Assembly: GCF_900114055.1 (NCBI RefSeq)
Contig: NZ_FORR01000002.1
Span: 1 to 64,000, forward strand
Length of the DNA: 64,000 bases
Reading direction: 5' to 3'
Source of the DNA: Thermoflavimicrobium dichotomicum
GTDB taxonomy: Bacteria > Bacillota > Bacilli > Thermoactinomycetales > Thermoactinomycetaceae
Below, one piece after another: positions 8,863-16,843 of the stretch (position 1 is the stretch's first letter; every line of letters begins with the position of its first letter). The translations under genes were made by a program, and so were the position numbers. Below the pieces are notes generated by a model. That model was not told the DNA's origin. It saw nothing but the letters and a program-made list of their open reading frames with translations, and did not search any database.

Positions 8863-9027
8863 CTCCATTAGAAATCATTTCAGCTTGTTGACAAAGTATC
8901 TTTTATATGCCGGTTTACCTTTTCCGTTTCACTCCCGTTGCTTAATTACGAGCAAGAAGTCGTTCAACTGGAAAAGGTAAACCGGGGTTGTCAACGGTCT
9001 CGAATAACTTCATTAGAAATCATTTCA
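8856..9027. repeat. 27-bp direct repeats bracketing repeat A2
   Basis: CGAATAACTCCATTAGAAAT plus seven more bases at 8856-8882 (overlapping the aroK stop codon) recurs at 9001-9027 with one mismatch (26/27). The two copies exactly bracket the 118-bp A2 element, as a target-site duplication would. Confidence 0.85.
8883..9000 (+). repeat. Family A interspersed repeat, copy A2 (full length)
   Basis: This 118-bp copy begins GCTTGTTGACAAAGTATC and ends GTTGTCAACGGTCT, giving near-matching inverted termini. The inner arms CCGGTTTACCTTTTCC and GGAAAAGGTAAACCGG pair perfectly. Both arms differ from the family consensus by one base, and the two changes compensate each other. The loop holds TTCACTCCCGTTGC and GAGCAAGAAGTCG. 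Confidence 0.9.
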
Positions 9028-9153
9028 AAAGTTCCTGGAGTTACAAGTTGATTTAACACTCCGCTCCTTTTTTCCAACTATTCCGACAGTTCCTCTTAGG
9101 GCCTACAATCTTTCAATTCTATCTGCCCTCCTATCCAGAAGTTGTATCCATAA

Positions 9154-9185
9154 AAGCACCTCGTTTTCCATCTAACGAGGTGCTT
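9154..9185 (-). terminator. Orphan terminator-like hairpin
   Basis: AAGCACCTCGTT pairs perfectly with AACGAGGTGCTT. A TTTTA run follows on the minus strand. No minus-strand gene lies upstream, so its role is unclear. The rest of 9028-9257 shows nothing recognisable. Confidence 0.45.
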
Positions 9186-9257
9186 GATCAAATCCAAGGT
9201 TAGGATAGCGACTCAATCATTTTTAACTTGATGTTGAAAAAATTTCTGCAAATCATG

Positions 9258-9286
9258 TTGCAATACCTAAAACGAAGTATTATAAT
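9258..9286 (+). promoter_or_regulatory. Sigma-A-type promoter of the cold-shock gene
   Basis: TTGCAA (9258-9263) and TATAAT (9281-9286) are separated by exactly 17 bp. Transcription would start near 9293, leaving a leader of about 124 nt before the csp start codon. Confidence 0.75.
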
Positions 9287-9301
9287 GAAAGAACGATTAT
9301 T

Positions 9302-9383
9302 TATCGAAATTAAATTCACATGCTATCACGGGCGATACTTGTAACGTGTAGCTCGTGATAACATGTGAATTTTTTTTTCGATA
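9302..9383 (+). promoter_or_regulatory. Long leader hairpin with an internal U8 tract before the cold-shock gene
   Basis: Three nested arms pair: TATCGAAA with TTTCGATA, AAATTCACATG with CATGTGAATTT, and TATCACG with CGTGATA. Eight T residues (9371-9378) lie right after the middle stem, so the inner hairpin looks like an intrinsic terminator. Pairing the T-run into the outer stem would give an alternative form. This could be a temperature-responsive attenuator; the mechanism is inferred. Confidence 0.65.
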
Positions 9384-9416
9384 ATGATCTATTACATATT
9401 TTGGAGGTATTTAGAC

Positions 9417-9623
9417 ATGAGCAAGGTTACAGGTACAGTCAAGTGGTTTAATGCAGAGAAAGGGTTCGGGTTTATCGAAGTTCCAGGCAGTGATGATGTA
9501 TTCGTACATTTTTCCGCAATTACCGGGGATGGATTTAAATCGCTGGATGAAGGTCAACGTGTAAGTTTTGAGGTCGTCCGAGGTAACCGTGGGATTCAGG
9601 CTGCAAACGTTACGAAATTATAA
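9417..9623 (+). CDS. csp: Cold-shock protein (CspA/CspB family)
   Basis: The 68-residue single OB-fold protein contains both nucleic-acid-binding motifs: KGFGFIEV (RNP1) and VFVHFSAI (RNP2). It binds single-stranded RNA and acts as an RNA chaperone. The start is the ATG at 9417 behind TTGGAGG; an 11-codon upstream extension has no ribosome site. It has its own promoter, a structured leader and a terminator, so it is monocistronic. Which csp paralogue it is cannot be told from the window. Confidence 0.97.
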   Translation: MSKVTGTVKWFNAEKGFGFIEVPGSDDVFVHFSAITGDGFKSLDEGQRVSFEVVRGNRGIQAANVTKL

Positions 9624-9637
9624 GTTCAGAAAAAAAC

Positions 9638-9668
9638 AAGCTGTCGGCAATAAGCTGACAGCTTTTTT
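9638..9668 (+). terminator. Terminator of the cold-shock gene
   Basis: AAGCTGTC and GACAGCTT form the stem, followed by six T residues. Confidence 0.9.
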
Positions 9669-9827
9669 GCTGTTTGTTTTCAGAAACACTCATGCAGGCT
9701 CTCAAAGAACTGGTCAAAGCCAAAATCCATAATAAGGAAATCATATATTTGTCTCCCGGCTTACAATATGTTATACTTGCGCAAAGAGTATTAATTTCAT
9801 TTATTTTCTTGAAGAAAAGGGGAAATT

Positions 9828-10712
9828 ATGTTAACAAACGATTTGGATTTTCGTTTAGAACCACGTCTGAAAGAATTGTACGAACAACATAAAGAGCGAG
9901 CCAAAAAGATCGACTGGAGCTATCACGAGTTTTTGCCCTGGGACAAGGGGATGGATTTCAAACGTGTTCCGTGGGACGAAAGCCAGGTTACGTTGCCTTC
10001 CGGCATTATCACGGCTGTGGAAACTGCACTGTTGACCGAAGTCAATTTACCCTGGTTTACCACTTACCTTTCTGAAACGTTTAAGGGATCTCTCTCTGTA
10101 ATCACGGATTTTATTCATACATGGACATCAGAAGAGGATCAACACTCCAATTTATTGGAAACCTATCTTTTACTGACTCGCAATGTAGACCCTCATCGAT
10201 TGCACGAATTAAGAAAACAGGTAGTCGAAGGCGGGTTTGAACCTGATTTCCATACACCGATCGAAGCAATGGCGTATACGACTTTGCAGGAGCTCGCAAC
10301 CATGGTTTTTTACAACAATGTTGCCAAAATAGCGGGCAATCACGATCGGGAGCTTGCTACTTTATTGCGTCGCCTCGCCAAAGATGAGATACTTCATTAC
10401 GCCTTTTACAGAGACGTCATTCGTGCACATCTTGAACTGGAACCGAATTATTGCTACCACATCGCCAATGTCATCATCAATTTTAAAATGCCAGGTGCTG
10501 TCATGCCCGATTTCAAAAGCCGGATGGGGATTATTGCAAGGGAAGCCAATTATGGGCCGCTTCAATATTTTGACCAGGTTCTCGATGTGGTTGTTGATTA
10601 CTGGGGACTGCGTGATTTGCGTCCGACTGCACCACAGGCCGAAAAGGCAAGAATACAGATTCTGGAATACCACGCAAAGCTGAAAAGAGTCCGTAACCGT
10701 TATGTAAGGTAA
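9828..10712 (+). CDS. Soluble acyl-ACP desaturase (ferritin-like di-iron)
   Basis: The 294-residue protein belongs to the FA_desaturase_2 family. It has the two four-helix-bundle iron sites: Glu in LLTEVNLPW with EEDQH (~103-107), and Glu in TLQELATMV with DEILH (~186-190). These enzymes insert a cis double bond into acyl carrier protein-bound fatty acids using O2 and an electron donor. Most low-GC Gram-positives rely on membrane desaturases instead, so a soluble type is less usual here. The gene directly follows a cold-shock gene, which fits a role in cold adaptation of the membrane, although it has its own upstream region. No ferredoxin partner is adjacent. Confidence 0.88.
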   Translation: MLTNDLDFRLEPRLKELYEQHKERAKKIDWSYHEFLPWDKGMDFKRVPWDESQVTLPSGIITAVETALLTEVNLPWFTTYLSETFKGSLSVITDFIHTWTSEEDQHSNLLETYLLLTRNVDPHRLHELRKQVVEGGFEPDFHTPIEAMAYTTLQELATMVFYNNVAKIAGNHDRELATLLRRLAKDEILHYAFYRDVIRAHLELEPNYCYHIANVIINFKMPGAVMPDFKSRMGIIAREANYGPLQYFDQVLDVVVDYWGLRDLRPTAPQAEKARIQILEYHAKLKRVRNRYVR

Positions 10713-10717
10713 ATAAC

Positions 10718-10756
10718 AAGCCCCAACCATCATGGCTGGGGCTTGTCCTGTTTTTT
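10718..10756 (+). terminator. Terminator of the desaturase gene
   Basis: CAAGCCCCA pairs with TGGGGCTTG, followed by CCTG and six T. It lies in the convergent gap before uxuB. Confidence 0.85.
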
Positions 10757-10787
10757 GTGAAGGTAATCCGCTTTGCACGTTACGGTC

Positions 10788-11636
10788 TCAAACTCCTGAA
10801 TAAGCCATGAATCCCCCATCTACCGGAATGGTGACACCTGTGATGAAACCAGACATGTTTTCATCGATTAACCACAACAATGTCCCTAAAAGATCTTCAG
10901 GTTTACCAAATCTGCGCATCGGCGTATGTTCAATGATTTTATGCGCCCTGTCCGTCCAAGTCCCATCCTCATGGGTTAGCAGCCTGCGGTTTTGCTCTGT
11001 CAAGAAAAATCCCGGCGCGATGGCATTGACACGAATACCCGCTTCCGCCAGATGGACAGCCAACCACTGGGTGAAGTTATTGACGGCTGCTTTGGCGGCG
11101 CTATAGGCAGGCACTTTGGTCATTGGGCATGCTGCGCTCATGGATGAAATGTTAATGACGGTCGCCCCTTTTCTGTTGACCATGTACCTGGTAAACACTT
11201 GCGTTGGGATGAATGTTCCCAGAAAATTCAGGTCCAGCACTGATTCAAACCCTGCTTTGCTCAGGTCAAAAAAGCTGGTTACGGCTTCATTCTCCACATC
11301 TTCCAGTTTGAACGTTTCATGGGTTGTGGTTCCGCTGGGGTGGTTTCCACCTGCCCCATTGATCAGAATGTCGCAAATGCCCAGCTCTTTTCTCACCAAT
11401 TCTTCTGCCCGCTTCACGCTTTCCACATCCAGCACATCGCACGAAATGGCAATAGCGACACCGCCCGCTTCGGTGATGGCATCAGCCACTTTTTCCGCTT
11501 TCTCCAGCGTCCGGTTCAAAATAGCGACTTTAACCCCGTGTCTGGCGAGCTCTTTTGCCATAGCACTGCACAGGACACCGCCGCCGCCTGTAATGACCGC
11601 TACTCTCCCCTTAATGTTTTCATTGATCACGATCAT
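10788..11636 (-). CDS. uxuB: D-mannonate oxidoreductase / fructuronate reductase, SDR type (YjmF-like)
   Basis: The 282-residue short-chain dehydrogenase has [13 protein letters not shown] (NAD-binding), a NGAGG motif, a catalytic Ser in NISSMSA and YSAAK. Its best fit is the Bacillus YjmF-type enzyme that interconverts fructuronate and mannonate, supported by the uxuA gene directly upstream. The frame is open for 21 more codons; the start was set at 11636 behind AGAGGCG, overlapping the uxuA 3' end by 17 bp. It is the last gene of the exuT - ADH - uxuA - uxuB operon. The reaction assignment rests on operon context as much as on sequence. Confidence 0.85.
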   Translation of the reverse strand: MIVINENIKGRVAVITGGGGVLCSAMAKELARHGVKVAILNRTLEKAEKVADAITEAGGVAIAISCDVLDVESVKRAEELVRKELGICDILINGAGGNHPSGTTTHETFKLEDVENEAVTSFFDLSKAGFESVLDLNFLGTFIPTQVFTRYMVNRKGATVINISSMSAACPMTKVPAYSAAKAAVNNFTQWLAVHLAEAGIRVNAIAPGFFLTEQNRRLLTHEDGTWTDRAHKIIEHTPMRRFGKPEDLLGTLLWLIDENMSGFITGVTIPVDGGFMAYSGV

Positions 11637-12708
11637 TTCCGTTTCGCCTCTTTCCCCTTTCCAGTGAGTCCCATATTCCCCATAAGTACATGATTCCAAG
11701 GGCCCGGTCGTACAGCCCGTATCCTGGCCGGCTCACTTCTCCCCAGATATGCCTGCCATGATCTGGGCGGCAGTATCCGGTAAAACCATTCTCATGAAAT
11801 GCTTTTACCACATCGCATATATCGACAGATCCATCTTGCGCCCGATGAGAGGTTTCAATAAAATCACCATTTTCATAAACGCGGACGTTTCTGATATGGG
11901 CAAACGGAATCCTGTTGGCAAATTCTCTCACCATCGCGGCTACATCGTTCTCTGGATTGGCACCCAGCGAGCCGCTGCACAGCGTTATACAATTATTGGG
12001 ATGATCAACCAGATTCAAAAATCGGCGAATATTTTCCTGATTGGTTATGATCCTTGGCAATCCGAAAACAGACCATGGTGGATCATCGGGATGGATTGCC
12101 ATCTTGATACCATTTGCTTCTGCAACTGGAATCACTTGTTCCAAAAAGTATTTCAGATTGTCCCACAGCTGCTCTTCTGTGACATCTTTATACGCCTCTA
12201 ACATCGTGGACAGATATTGCAGACGCTCCGGTTCCCATCCTGGAAGGGTCAGTTCAGGATTTTCATTCATCCGCCTGACCAGTTCCGCCGGATTCATGTT
12301 GGCGATTTTTGCATGTTCATAAAACATGGCGGTTGAGCCATCTTCCAGCTCTTTAAACAAATCGGTGCGAATCCAATCGAAGACGGGCATGAAGTTGTAG
12401 CAGATGACTTTCACTCCCACTTTACCCAGTTTTTCGATGGTTCTCTTGTAATTTTCTATATATTTGTCTCTTCCAGGACGGCCCAGCTTAATCTCTTCAT
12501 GCACATTGACACTTTCCACTACATCAATGTTCAGACCATGTCGATCAGCCAGCTCTTTTACCTCTAGAATTCGTTCCATCGGCCACTCTTCGCCTGCTGG
12601 CAGATCATGAAGCGCCCACACAATTCCCTCGACTCCAGGGATTTGTTTGATCTGTTCAAGGGTTACTGTGTCATTTCCTTCACCAAACCATCGAAACACC
12701 ATTCTCAT
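11620..12708 (-). CDS. uxuA: Mannonate dehydratase
   Basis: The 362-residue protein matches UxuA, a TIM-barrel metal enzyme that dehydrates D-mannonate to 2-keto-3-deoxygluconate. Recognisable stretches are [20 protein letters not shown] at the N-terminus, [13 protein letters not shown], the [18 protein letters not shown] metal-site segment, [11 protein letters not shown] and [13 protein letters not shown]. Length is typical. The ATG is preceded by GGAGGG. It overlaps the following uxuB, showing translational coupling, and belongs to the hexuronate operon. The next enzymes (KDG kinase and aldolase) and the isomerase UxaC are not in the window. Confidence 0.95.
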   Translation of the reverse strand: MRMVFRWFGEGNDTVTLEQIKQIPGVEGIVWALHDLPAGEEWPMERILEVKELADRHGLNIDVVESVNVHEEIKLGRPGRDKYIENYKRTIEKLGKVGVKVICYNFMPVFDWIRTDLFKELEDGSTAMFYEHAKIANMNPAELVRRMNENPELTLPGWEPERLQYLSTMLEAYKDVTEEQLWDNLKYFLEQVIPVAEANGIKMAIHPDDPPWSVFGLPRIITNQENIRRFLNLVDHPNNCITLCSGSLGANPENDVAAMVREFANRIPFAHIRNVRVYENGDFIETSHRAQDGSVDICDVVKAFHENGFTGYCRPDHGRHIWGEVSRPGYGLYDRALGIMYLWGIWDSLERGKRRNGNDRDQ

Positions 12709-12747
12709 CCTGTTGTTCCCTCCAAACTTGATTCATTTCTCATATGT

Positions 12748-13776
12748 TCATGAACGTGCCTGGTAGGTTAACACGATTTTCACCACTTTATCGGGATGAT
12801 TTTTTGCCTTTTTCAATGCACTCTCTATGTGTTGAAACGGCATTACTTCAGTTATAAAGGACTCGGCCAATTCCCTGTTTTGACTGAGAAAGCGAAGGAC
12901 TTCCGGGAATTGGTTCACACTGTGCCTTGTGCCAAATAACTCGATATTTTTTTTGGTTAGAAGTTGCCCTGGGAAGGTTACATCTTTTCCGGTTAAGCCG
13001 ACGATTACGATCCGTCCACCCGGACTGACCAGATGAATCGTCTGCTCAATCGTCAAGGGCAATCCTGCCGCTTCGATGACAATGTTAGAACCTTCGCCAC
13101 CAGTCAGGCGATCCATTTCCGCAAGGAGGTTCACATCCTTGGCATTGATCAGGACATCCGCCCCCAAACGGCGGGATATCTCCAGCCTTTCCGGTACGAC
13201 ATCGACCGCAAACACATTTACATCATGTTCCTGTTTGAGCTGGGCCAAAATGGTCAATCCAATCGGCCCCATCCCCAGAATCGTAACCGTCTGCCCCGGC
13301 TGAATATCTGCCCGCTGGATCGCCTGTCTGCCGATGGTAAATGGTTCGCACAAAGCCCCGATTTCAAAGCTCATCTCATCCGGCATCACATGCACATGCG
13401 CTTCCGGAACCAGGAGAAATTCGGCAAATCCCCCGGGCCTCACAGAGCCGATCATGTCAATATTTCCACACGCATTGGGCTTGCCCACCCGACAAGGATA
13501 ACACCTGCCGCAAGGGATGGCTGGTTCAACCACCACCCGTTCCCCCACTTTCCTCTCTTTCACTTGTGAACCCACTTCTTCAATGATTCCCGACAATTCA
13601 TGACCAAAAATCTGCGGATAATTGGCATATGGATTGGAACCATCATAGAAATGAACATCACTCCCGCAAATGCCAGCCGCCTTTATTCGTACCAATACAT
13701 CATGCGGCCCCACCTGCGGACGGGCAACCTCTTTAAAGTGAATACTGAAAGGCTTTTCCATGACAGCGGCTAACAT
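12748..13776 (-). CDS. Zinc-dependent alcohol dehydrogenase, YjmD-like
   Basis: The 342-residue medium-chain dehydrogenase has catalytic zinc ligands in GICGSDVHFY and FGHELSGII, a structural zinc loop (CGRCYPCRVGKPNAC) and a GxGxxG-like ILGMGPIGL cofactor site. The start was moved to 13776, where GGGGAGAG precedes an ATG and the sequence begins MLAAVMEKPF. B. subtilis carries a similar gene (yjmD) in its hexuronate operon, and here too it lies between the transporter and uxuA. It probably oxidises a sugar acid or polyol intermediate; the substrate is not established. Confidence 0.88.
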   Translation of the reverse strand: MLAAVMEKPFSIHFKEVARPQVGPHDVLVRIKAAGICGSDVHFYDGSNPYANYPQIFGHELSGIIEEVGSQVKERKVGERVVVEPAIPCGRCYPCRVGKPNACGNIDMIGSVRPGGFAEFLLVPEAHVHVMPDEMSFEIGALCEPFTIGRQAIQRADIQPGQTVTILGMGPIGLTILAQLKQEHDVNVFAVDVVPERLEISRRLGADVLINAKDVNLLAEMDRLTGGEGSNIVIEAAGLPLTIEQTIHLVSPGGRIVIVGLTGKDVTFPGQLLTKKNIELFGTRHSVNQFPEVLRFLSQNRELAESFITEVMPFQHIESALKKAKNHPDKVVKIVLTYQARS

Positions 13777-13833
13777 ACTCTCTCCCCTTTTTTCAGCGTT
13801 TATAAAATTCATGTGTGCTTCACCCTGTTCCCA

Positions 13834-15114
13834 TCAAGTAGAGGAATTTGCTCGCACTTTGGAGTCCATCGACGGTTTAAGCGGTTTCACAAACAATACC
13901 ACAGCGATCGAAGCAACGATTCCCAACGCACCTGCCAGCATGAATGCACCTGTGAACTGTCCGGTGATCTTTACCATGTATCCGGTGATAAATGGCGCGA
14001 TAATACCAGAGATATTCGCAAGCAAATGAACGAATCCACTAACGCCGCCGACGCTTTTGCTGTTCACATTATCCTGAATAATTGCCCAATAGGTTGAACC
14101 TGTCAGATACAGGAAGCAGATCCCCAGGGACATCAAAACGACTGCACTTACAGCTGTTTGGGCCATGCCAGTCAAACCGACAGTCACTGCTGCTCCCAGC
14201 AAACCACCTACCAGGACCAATTTACGTGAAAATAGCAACTTGCCTGTTTTTTTATAGATGAAGTCTGTCAACCATCCGCCACTAACCAATCCAACAGAAC
14301 CAATAAACCATGGAATGATGGTTGCGACACTCATTTCGGAAATACTCAAATTTTTGGCTGTAGTGAGATAACTCGGGAACCAGGTCAAGAAAAAGTAGAG
14401 AATATAGTTATATGCGAAAAATGAAAGTGCTGTAAACAGGACAGTCGGTTGCAACAGATAATACCCCAACGGGCGAGCCTCAGACTGGTCTTTTAAATCC
14501 GTTTGATCTCCTTCGATCAGCGCCACTTCTTCTTTGGACACCTTCGGATGCTGATGCGGATGGTCTCGCACGACTTTTAACCAAAAAGCGATCCAGACAA
14601 ATCCGATGACCGTGAGCACAATAAATGCGATTCTCCAGCCAAATTGCAGTGCAACAAACCCTACGATCGGACTGGCTATTGCTCCGCCCAAAGGAGTTCC
14701 CGCAAACGAAATCCCCACTGCGCGTGCTCTCTCTTTTGTCGGGAACCAGTTATTGATCGTTTTGTTTACGCCAGAACCGATGGGTCCCTCTCCGACGCCA
14801 AACAGGATCCGCGTGACCAGGAGCGATGCAAAGTTCCATGCGAGTGCAGTCGCTCCGCAGAAAACAGACCAAAATCCCATGGCATAAGCGAAAACTTTTC
14901 TCGGCCCATACAAATCTGCCAGATATCCGCCTATAAAATTGAACAAAGCATAACCAACGAAGAAGATACTGAAAATAATGCCCATTTCCGCTGCATCCAG
15001 CTGAAATTCCTTGCTGATTATCGGAGCCGCAACAGATAGTGCCGCACGGTCCATATAATTGATCACGCCTGCCAAAAACAGCATCAACACAATATTTTTT
15101 CTGTAATTTTTCAT
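13834..15114 (-). CDS. exuT: Hexuronate transporter, MFS anion:cation symporter family (ExuT-like)
   Basis: The 426-residue protein has twelve predicted transmembrane segments and the MFS-typical GYLADLYGPRKVF loop after segment 2. NYMDRAALSVAAP at the N-terminus is characteristic of the ACS family that includes ExuT and glucarate carriers. It most likely imports glucuronate or galacturonate by proton symport. The frame is open for 28 more codons, but the chosen ATG at 15114 follows GGAAGGGCGG. It is the first gene of the operon with the ADH, uxuA and uxuB. A cre-like site lies 150 bp upstream and a GntR regulator gene beyond it. Confidence 0.88.
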   Translation of the reverse strand: MKNYRKNIVLMLFLAGVINYMDRAALSVAAPIISKEFQLDAAEMGIIFSIFFVGYALFNFIGGYLADLYGPRKVFAYAMGFWSVFCGATALAWNFASLLVTRILFGVGEGPIGSGVNKTINNWFPTKERARAVGISFAGTPLGGAIASPIVGFVALQFGWRIAFIVLTVIGFVWIAFWLKVVRDHPHQHPKVSKEEVALIEGDQTDLKDQSEARPLGYYLLQPTVLFTALSFFAYNYILYFFLTWFPSYLTTAKNLSISEMSVATIIPWFIGSVGLVSGGWLTDFIYKKTGKLLFSRKLVLVGGLLGAAVTVGLTGMAQTAVSAVVLMSLGICFLYLTGSTYWAIIQDNVNSKSVGGVSGFVHLLANISGIIAPFITGYMVKITGQFTGAFMLAGALGIVASIAVVLFVKPLKPSMDSKVRANSST

Positions 15115-15265
15115 GATCCGCCCTTCCCCCTTTATTGCACCAGATTTACGGTTACGATTTATCCCCTCAGTGTCCCATGAGCCAGAGATCCCAACCAAAC
15201 AATGGTCTTTTCAGCAAGTAACCGCTTTCAAACCAGCCTCTCATTTGTATTGATAATCGCTACAA

Positions 15266-15279
15266 TGAATGCGCTTTCA
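15266..15279. promoter_or_regulatory. cre-like site (CcpA) upstream of exuT
   Basis: TGAATGCGCTTTCA fits the cre consensus TGWAANCGNTNWCA at all but one fixed position. It lies between exuT and the GntR gene, as expected for glucose repression of the hexuronate operon. Only sequence similarity supports it. Region 15115-15360 otherwise shows no clear feature. Confidence 0.5.
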
Positions 15280-15360
15280 TTTTTTCGAAAAATCCTCTTC
15301 ATACCAATGAATGTCCCAGCTTTTCCGCCTGAACATCCCACCTTTCCAGTCTGCAGCCTC

Positions 15361-16035
15361 TTATTTGAAATAATTGGGATACATCTGCTTCAATTTTTCT
15401 TTTTCAAAAATGGCCAATGTCAAATGTTCTTGCATCACTTTCTCAGCCACTTCCGGCTGCTTGTCCCTGATCGCCTCCATCATTTTAACGTGTTGCGTAT
15501 AGATTACATCCCAGTTCAGATCGGTGGCCAAACGCAACAGCCGGCTTCTCTTGAAATGCAGATTTAACGGCTGCATTGCCTCCCATATACCGCTTTTGTT
15601 GCAACCGGCAAAAATCGTTTCATGAAATGTTTCATCCAAGTGAAACAGCTTTTCATAATCTTTCTCTTCCATACAGATCGCCTGCATCTTGAGATTGTTT
15701 TCCAAATCCAACAATTTCTCGCGAGGAAAGTCTTTGCAAGCCTCCCTCACAACCGCCTTCTCCAAATGTTCACGCATAAATCTCGCTTCTTCCATCAGAG
15801 CCAAATCAATGAGAGAAACCACGGTTCCTTTCTGCGGATAGATATCCAACAGCCCTTCTTGTGACAAACGTAAAAACGCTTCCCTCACTGGCGTACGACT
15901 CACATTGAACTGATCGGAGATTTCTTTCTCGGAAATACTTTGCCCCGGTACAAGACGAAAACTCATAATCTCATCTTTTAACGATTCATAAATATAATCT
16001 CTCGTTGACATCAGGTTTCGTTTACTTTTCATCAC
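15361..16035 (-). CDS. GntR-family (FCD/FadR subfamily) regulator of the hexuronate operon
   Basis: The 224-residue protein has an N-terminal winged helix (~12-75, with ISEKEISDQFNVSRTPVREAF) and an all-helical FCD effector domain (~85-215, with FHETIF and a TQHVKMMEAI segment carrying metal-site histidines). FCD regulators bind organic acids such as uronates or aldonates. The gene lies upstream of exuT on the same strand, so it probably represses that operon. A perfect palindrome 29 bp before its start suggests autoregulation. AGGAGG precedes the ATG. The effector (fructuronate, mannonate or other) is inferred. Confidence 0.9.
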   Translation of the reverse strand: MMKSKRNLMSTRDYIYESLKDEIMSFRLVPGQSISEKEISDQFNVSRTPVREAFLRLSQEGLLDIYPQKGTVVSLIDLALMEEARFMREHLEKAVVREACKDFPREKLLDLENNLKMQAICMEEKDYEKLFHLDETFHETIFAGCNKSGIWEAMQPLNLHFKRSRLLRLATDLNWDVIYTQHVKMMEAIRDKQPEVAEKVMQEHLTLAIFEKEKLKQMYPNYFK

Positions 16036-16063
16036 TGATCCTCCTCATCCACCATTCTACCAT

Positions 16064-16085
16064 ACTACCATACTTGTATGGTAGT
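16064..16085. promoter_or_regulatory. Perfect palindromic operator before the GntR gene
   Basis: The 10-bp arms ACTACCATAC and GTATGGTAGT flank a TT centre. The size and symmetry are typical of GntR operators. A further half-like CTACCATA lies immediately left. No second full copy was seen before exuT. Confidence 0.7.
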
Positions 16086-16156
16086 CTTTTTTTTCAGAAT
16101 CTACTACTTATATTGTTGGACGGGATGAATGAATGCGGCGAATCGAAAGAACCACA

Positions 16157-16194
16157 TAAAAAACCCCTGCCATCTTTTCAAACTACCGGCAGGG
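16157..16194 (-). terminator. Terminator of gerE
   Basis: CCCTGCC pairs with GGCAGGG on either side of a 16-base loop. The minus strand continues GGTTTTTTATG, a good U-tract. Confidence 0.75.
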
Positions 16195-16206
16195 CACACG
16201 TGCACA

Positions 16207-16425
16207 CTATATTTTCAACTCGCCCATTCTCACCAGCTCCACCACTGCTTGCGATCTTCCCTTGACGTTCAGCTTCTGGATCACATTGGAAATATGATTA
16301 CGGACCGTTTTTTCACTAATAAACAGCTGTTTGGCTATTTCCTTCGTGGTTTTGTCCTGAACCAACAACTCAAAAACTTCCCTCTCCCGATTCGTCAACA
16401 AAGGCTTTCCCTTCTGATTACTCAA
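16207..16425 (-). CDS. gerE: Late-sporulation transcription factor GerE
   Basis: The 72-residue protein is a stand-alone LuxR-type helix-turn-helix with no receiver domain. It closely resembles Bacillus GerE (74 residues): LLTNREREVFELLVQDKTT, then IAKQLFISEKTVRNHIS and GRSQAVVELVRMGEL. GerE acts in the mother cell late in sporulation, activating and repressing sigma-K-dependent coat genes. The frame is open 20 codons upstream, but the TTG at 16425 has GGGTGG at proper spacing and gives the family length. In B. subtilis gerE lies beside sdhB; here it is 20 kb away from it. A sigma-K-like -10 lies about 65 bp upstream. Confidence 0.92.
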   Translation of the reverse strand: MSNQKGKPLLTNREREVFELLVQDKTTKEIAKQLFISEKTVRNHISNVIQKLNVKGRSQAVVELVRMGELKI

Positions 16426-16487
16426 AATACTGCCACCCTTCCTTGCTTGAGCACTTAGAACATGGTGGGTCAGGGATTCAGTCAACT

Positions 16488-16516
16488 TATTGTATGAAAC
16501 ATCGCGTCATCGGGTG
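16488..16516 (-). promoter_or_regulatory. Candidate sigma-K promoter of gerE
   Basis: On the minus strand CATACAATA (16488-16496) matches the sigma-K -10 pattern CATANNNTA, and CAC about 17 bp upstream could be the -35 AC. B. subtilis gerE is known to be transcribed by sigma-K. The -35 evidence is weak. Confidence 0.4.
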
Positions 16517-16760
16517 AAACATTCAAAACAATTTAGGCTCTCATGTTCTAGGTCGATTCCATATCCATTTTATGTTCTTGCGTTGGTTTGGGTTCCGCTA
16601 TTTTTATTCGTTGGGATAGAAAATTGCTTGGATTCTACATGAGAAGCCCTTGAAACAAACCGGGCTATATTCCCATCATTATCCTGTTTCTATAAGCCTT
16701 GAAATGAATAGGTAAGTCGACGAGGGAGAATTAATTCTTTCGCAAGTTCGTTATTATTCA

Positions 16761-16789
16761 TTGTCAAAAAATTAACATAACATTACAAT
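16761..16789 (+). promoter_or_regulatory. Sigma-A-type promoter of the GNAT gene
   Basis: TTGTCA and TACAAT are separated by 17 bp, 55 bp upstream of the acetyltransferase start. The remainder of 16517-16760 shows nothing I can name. Confidence 0.6.
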
Positions 16790-16843
16790 AAACTTGTTAC
16801 TCAGGATTCATTAAAAAATTTTCAGCCAGAGGAGAACATCATA

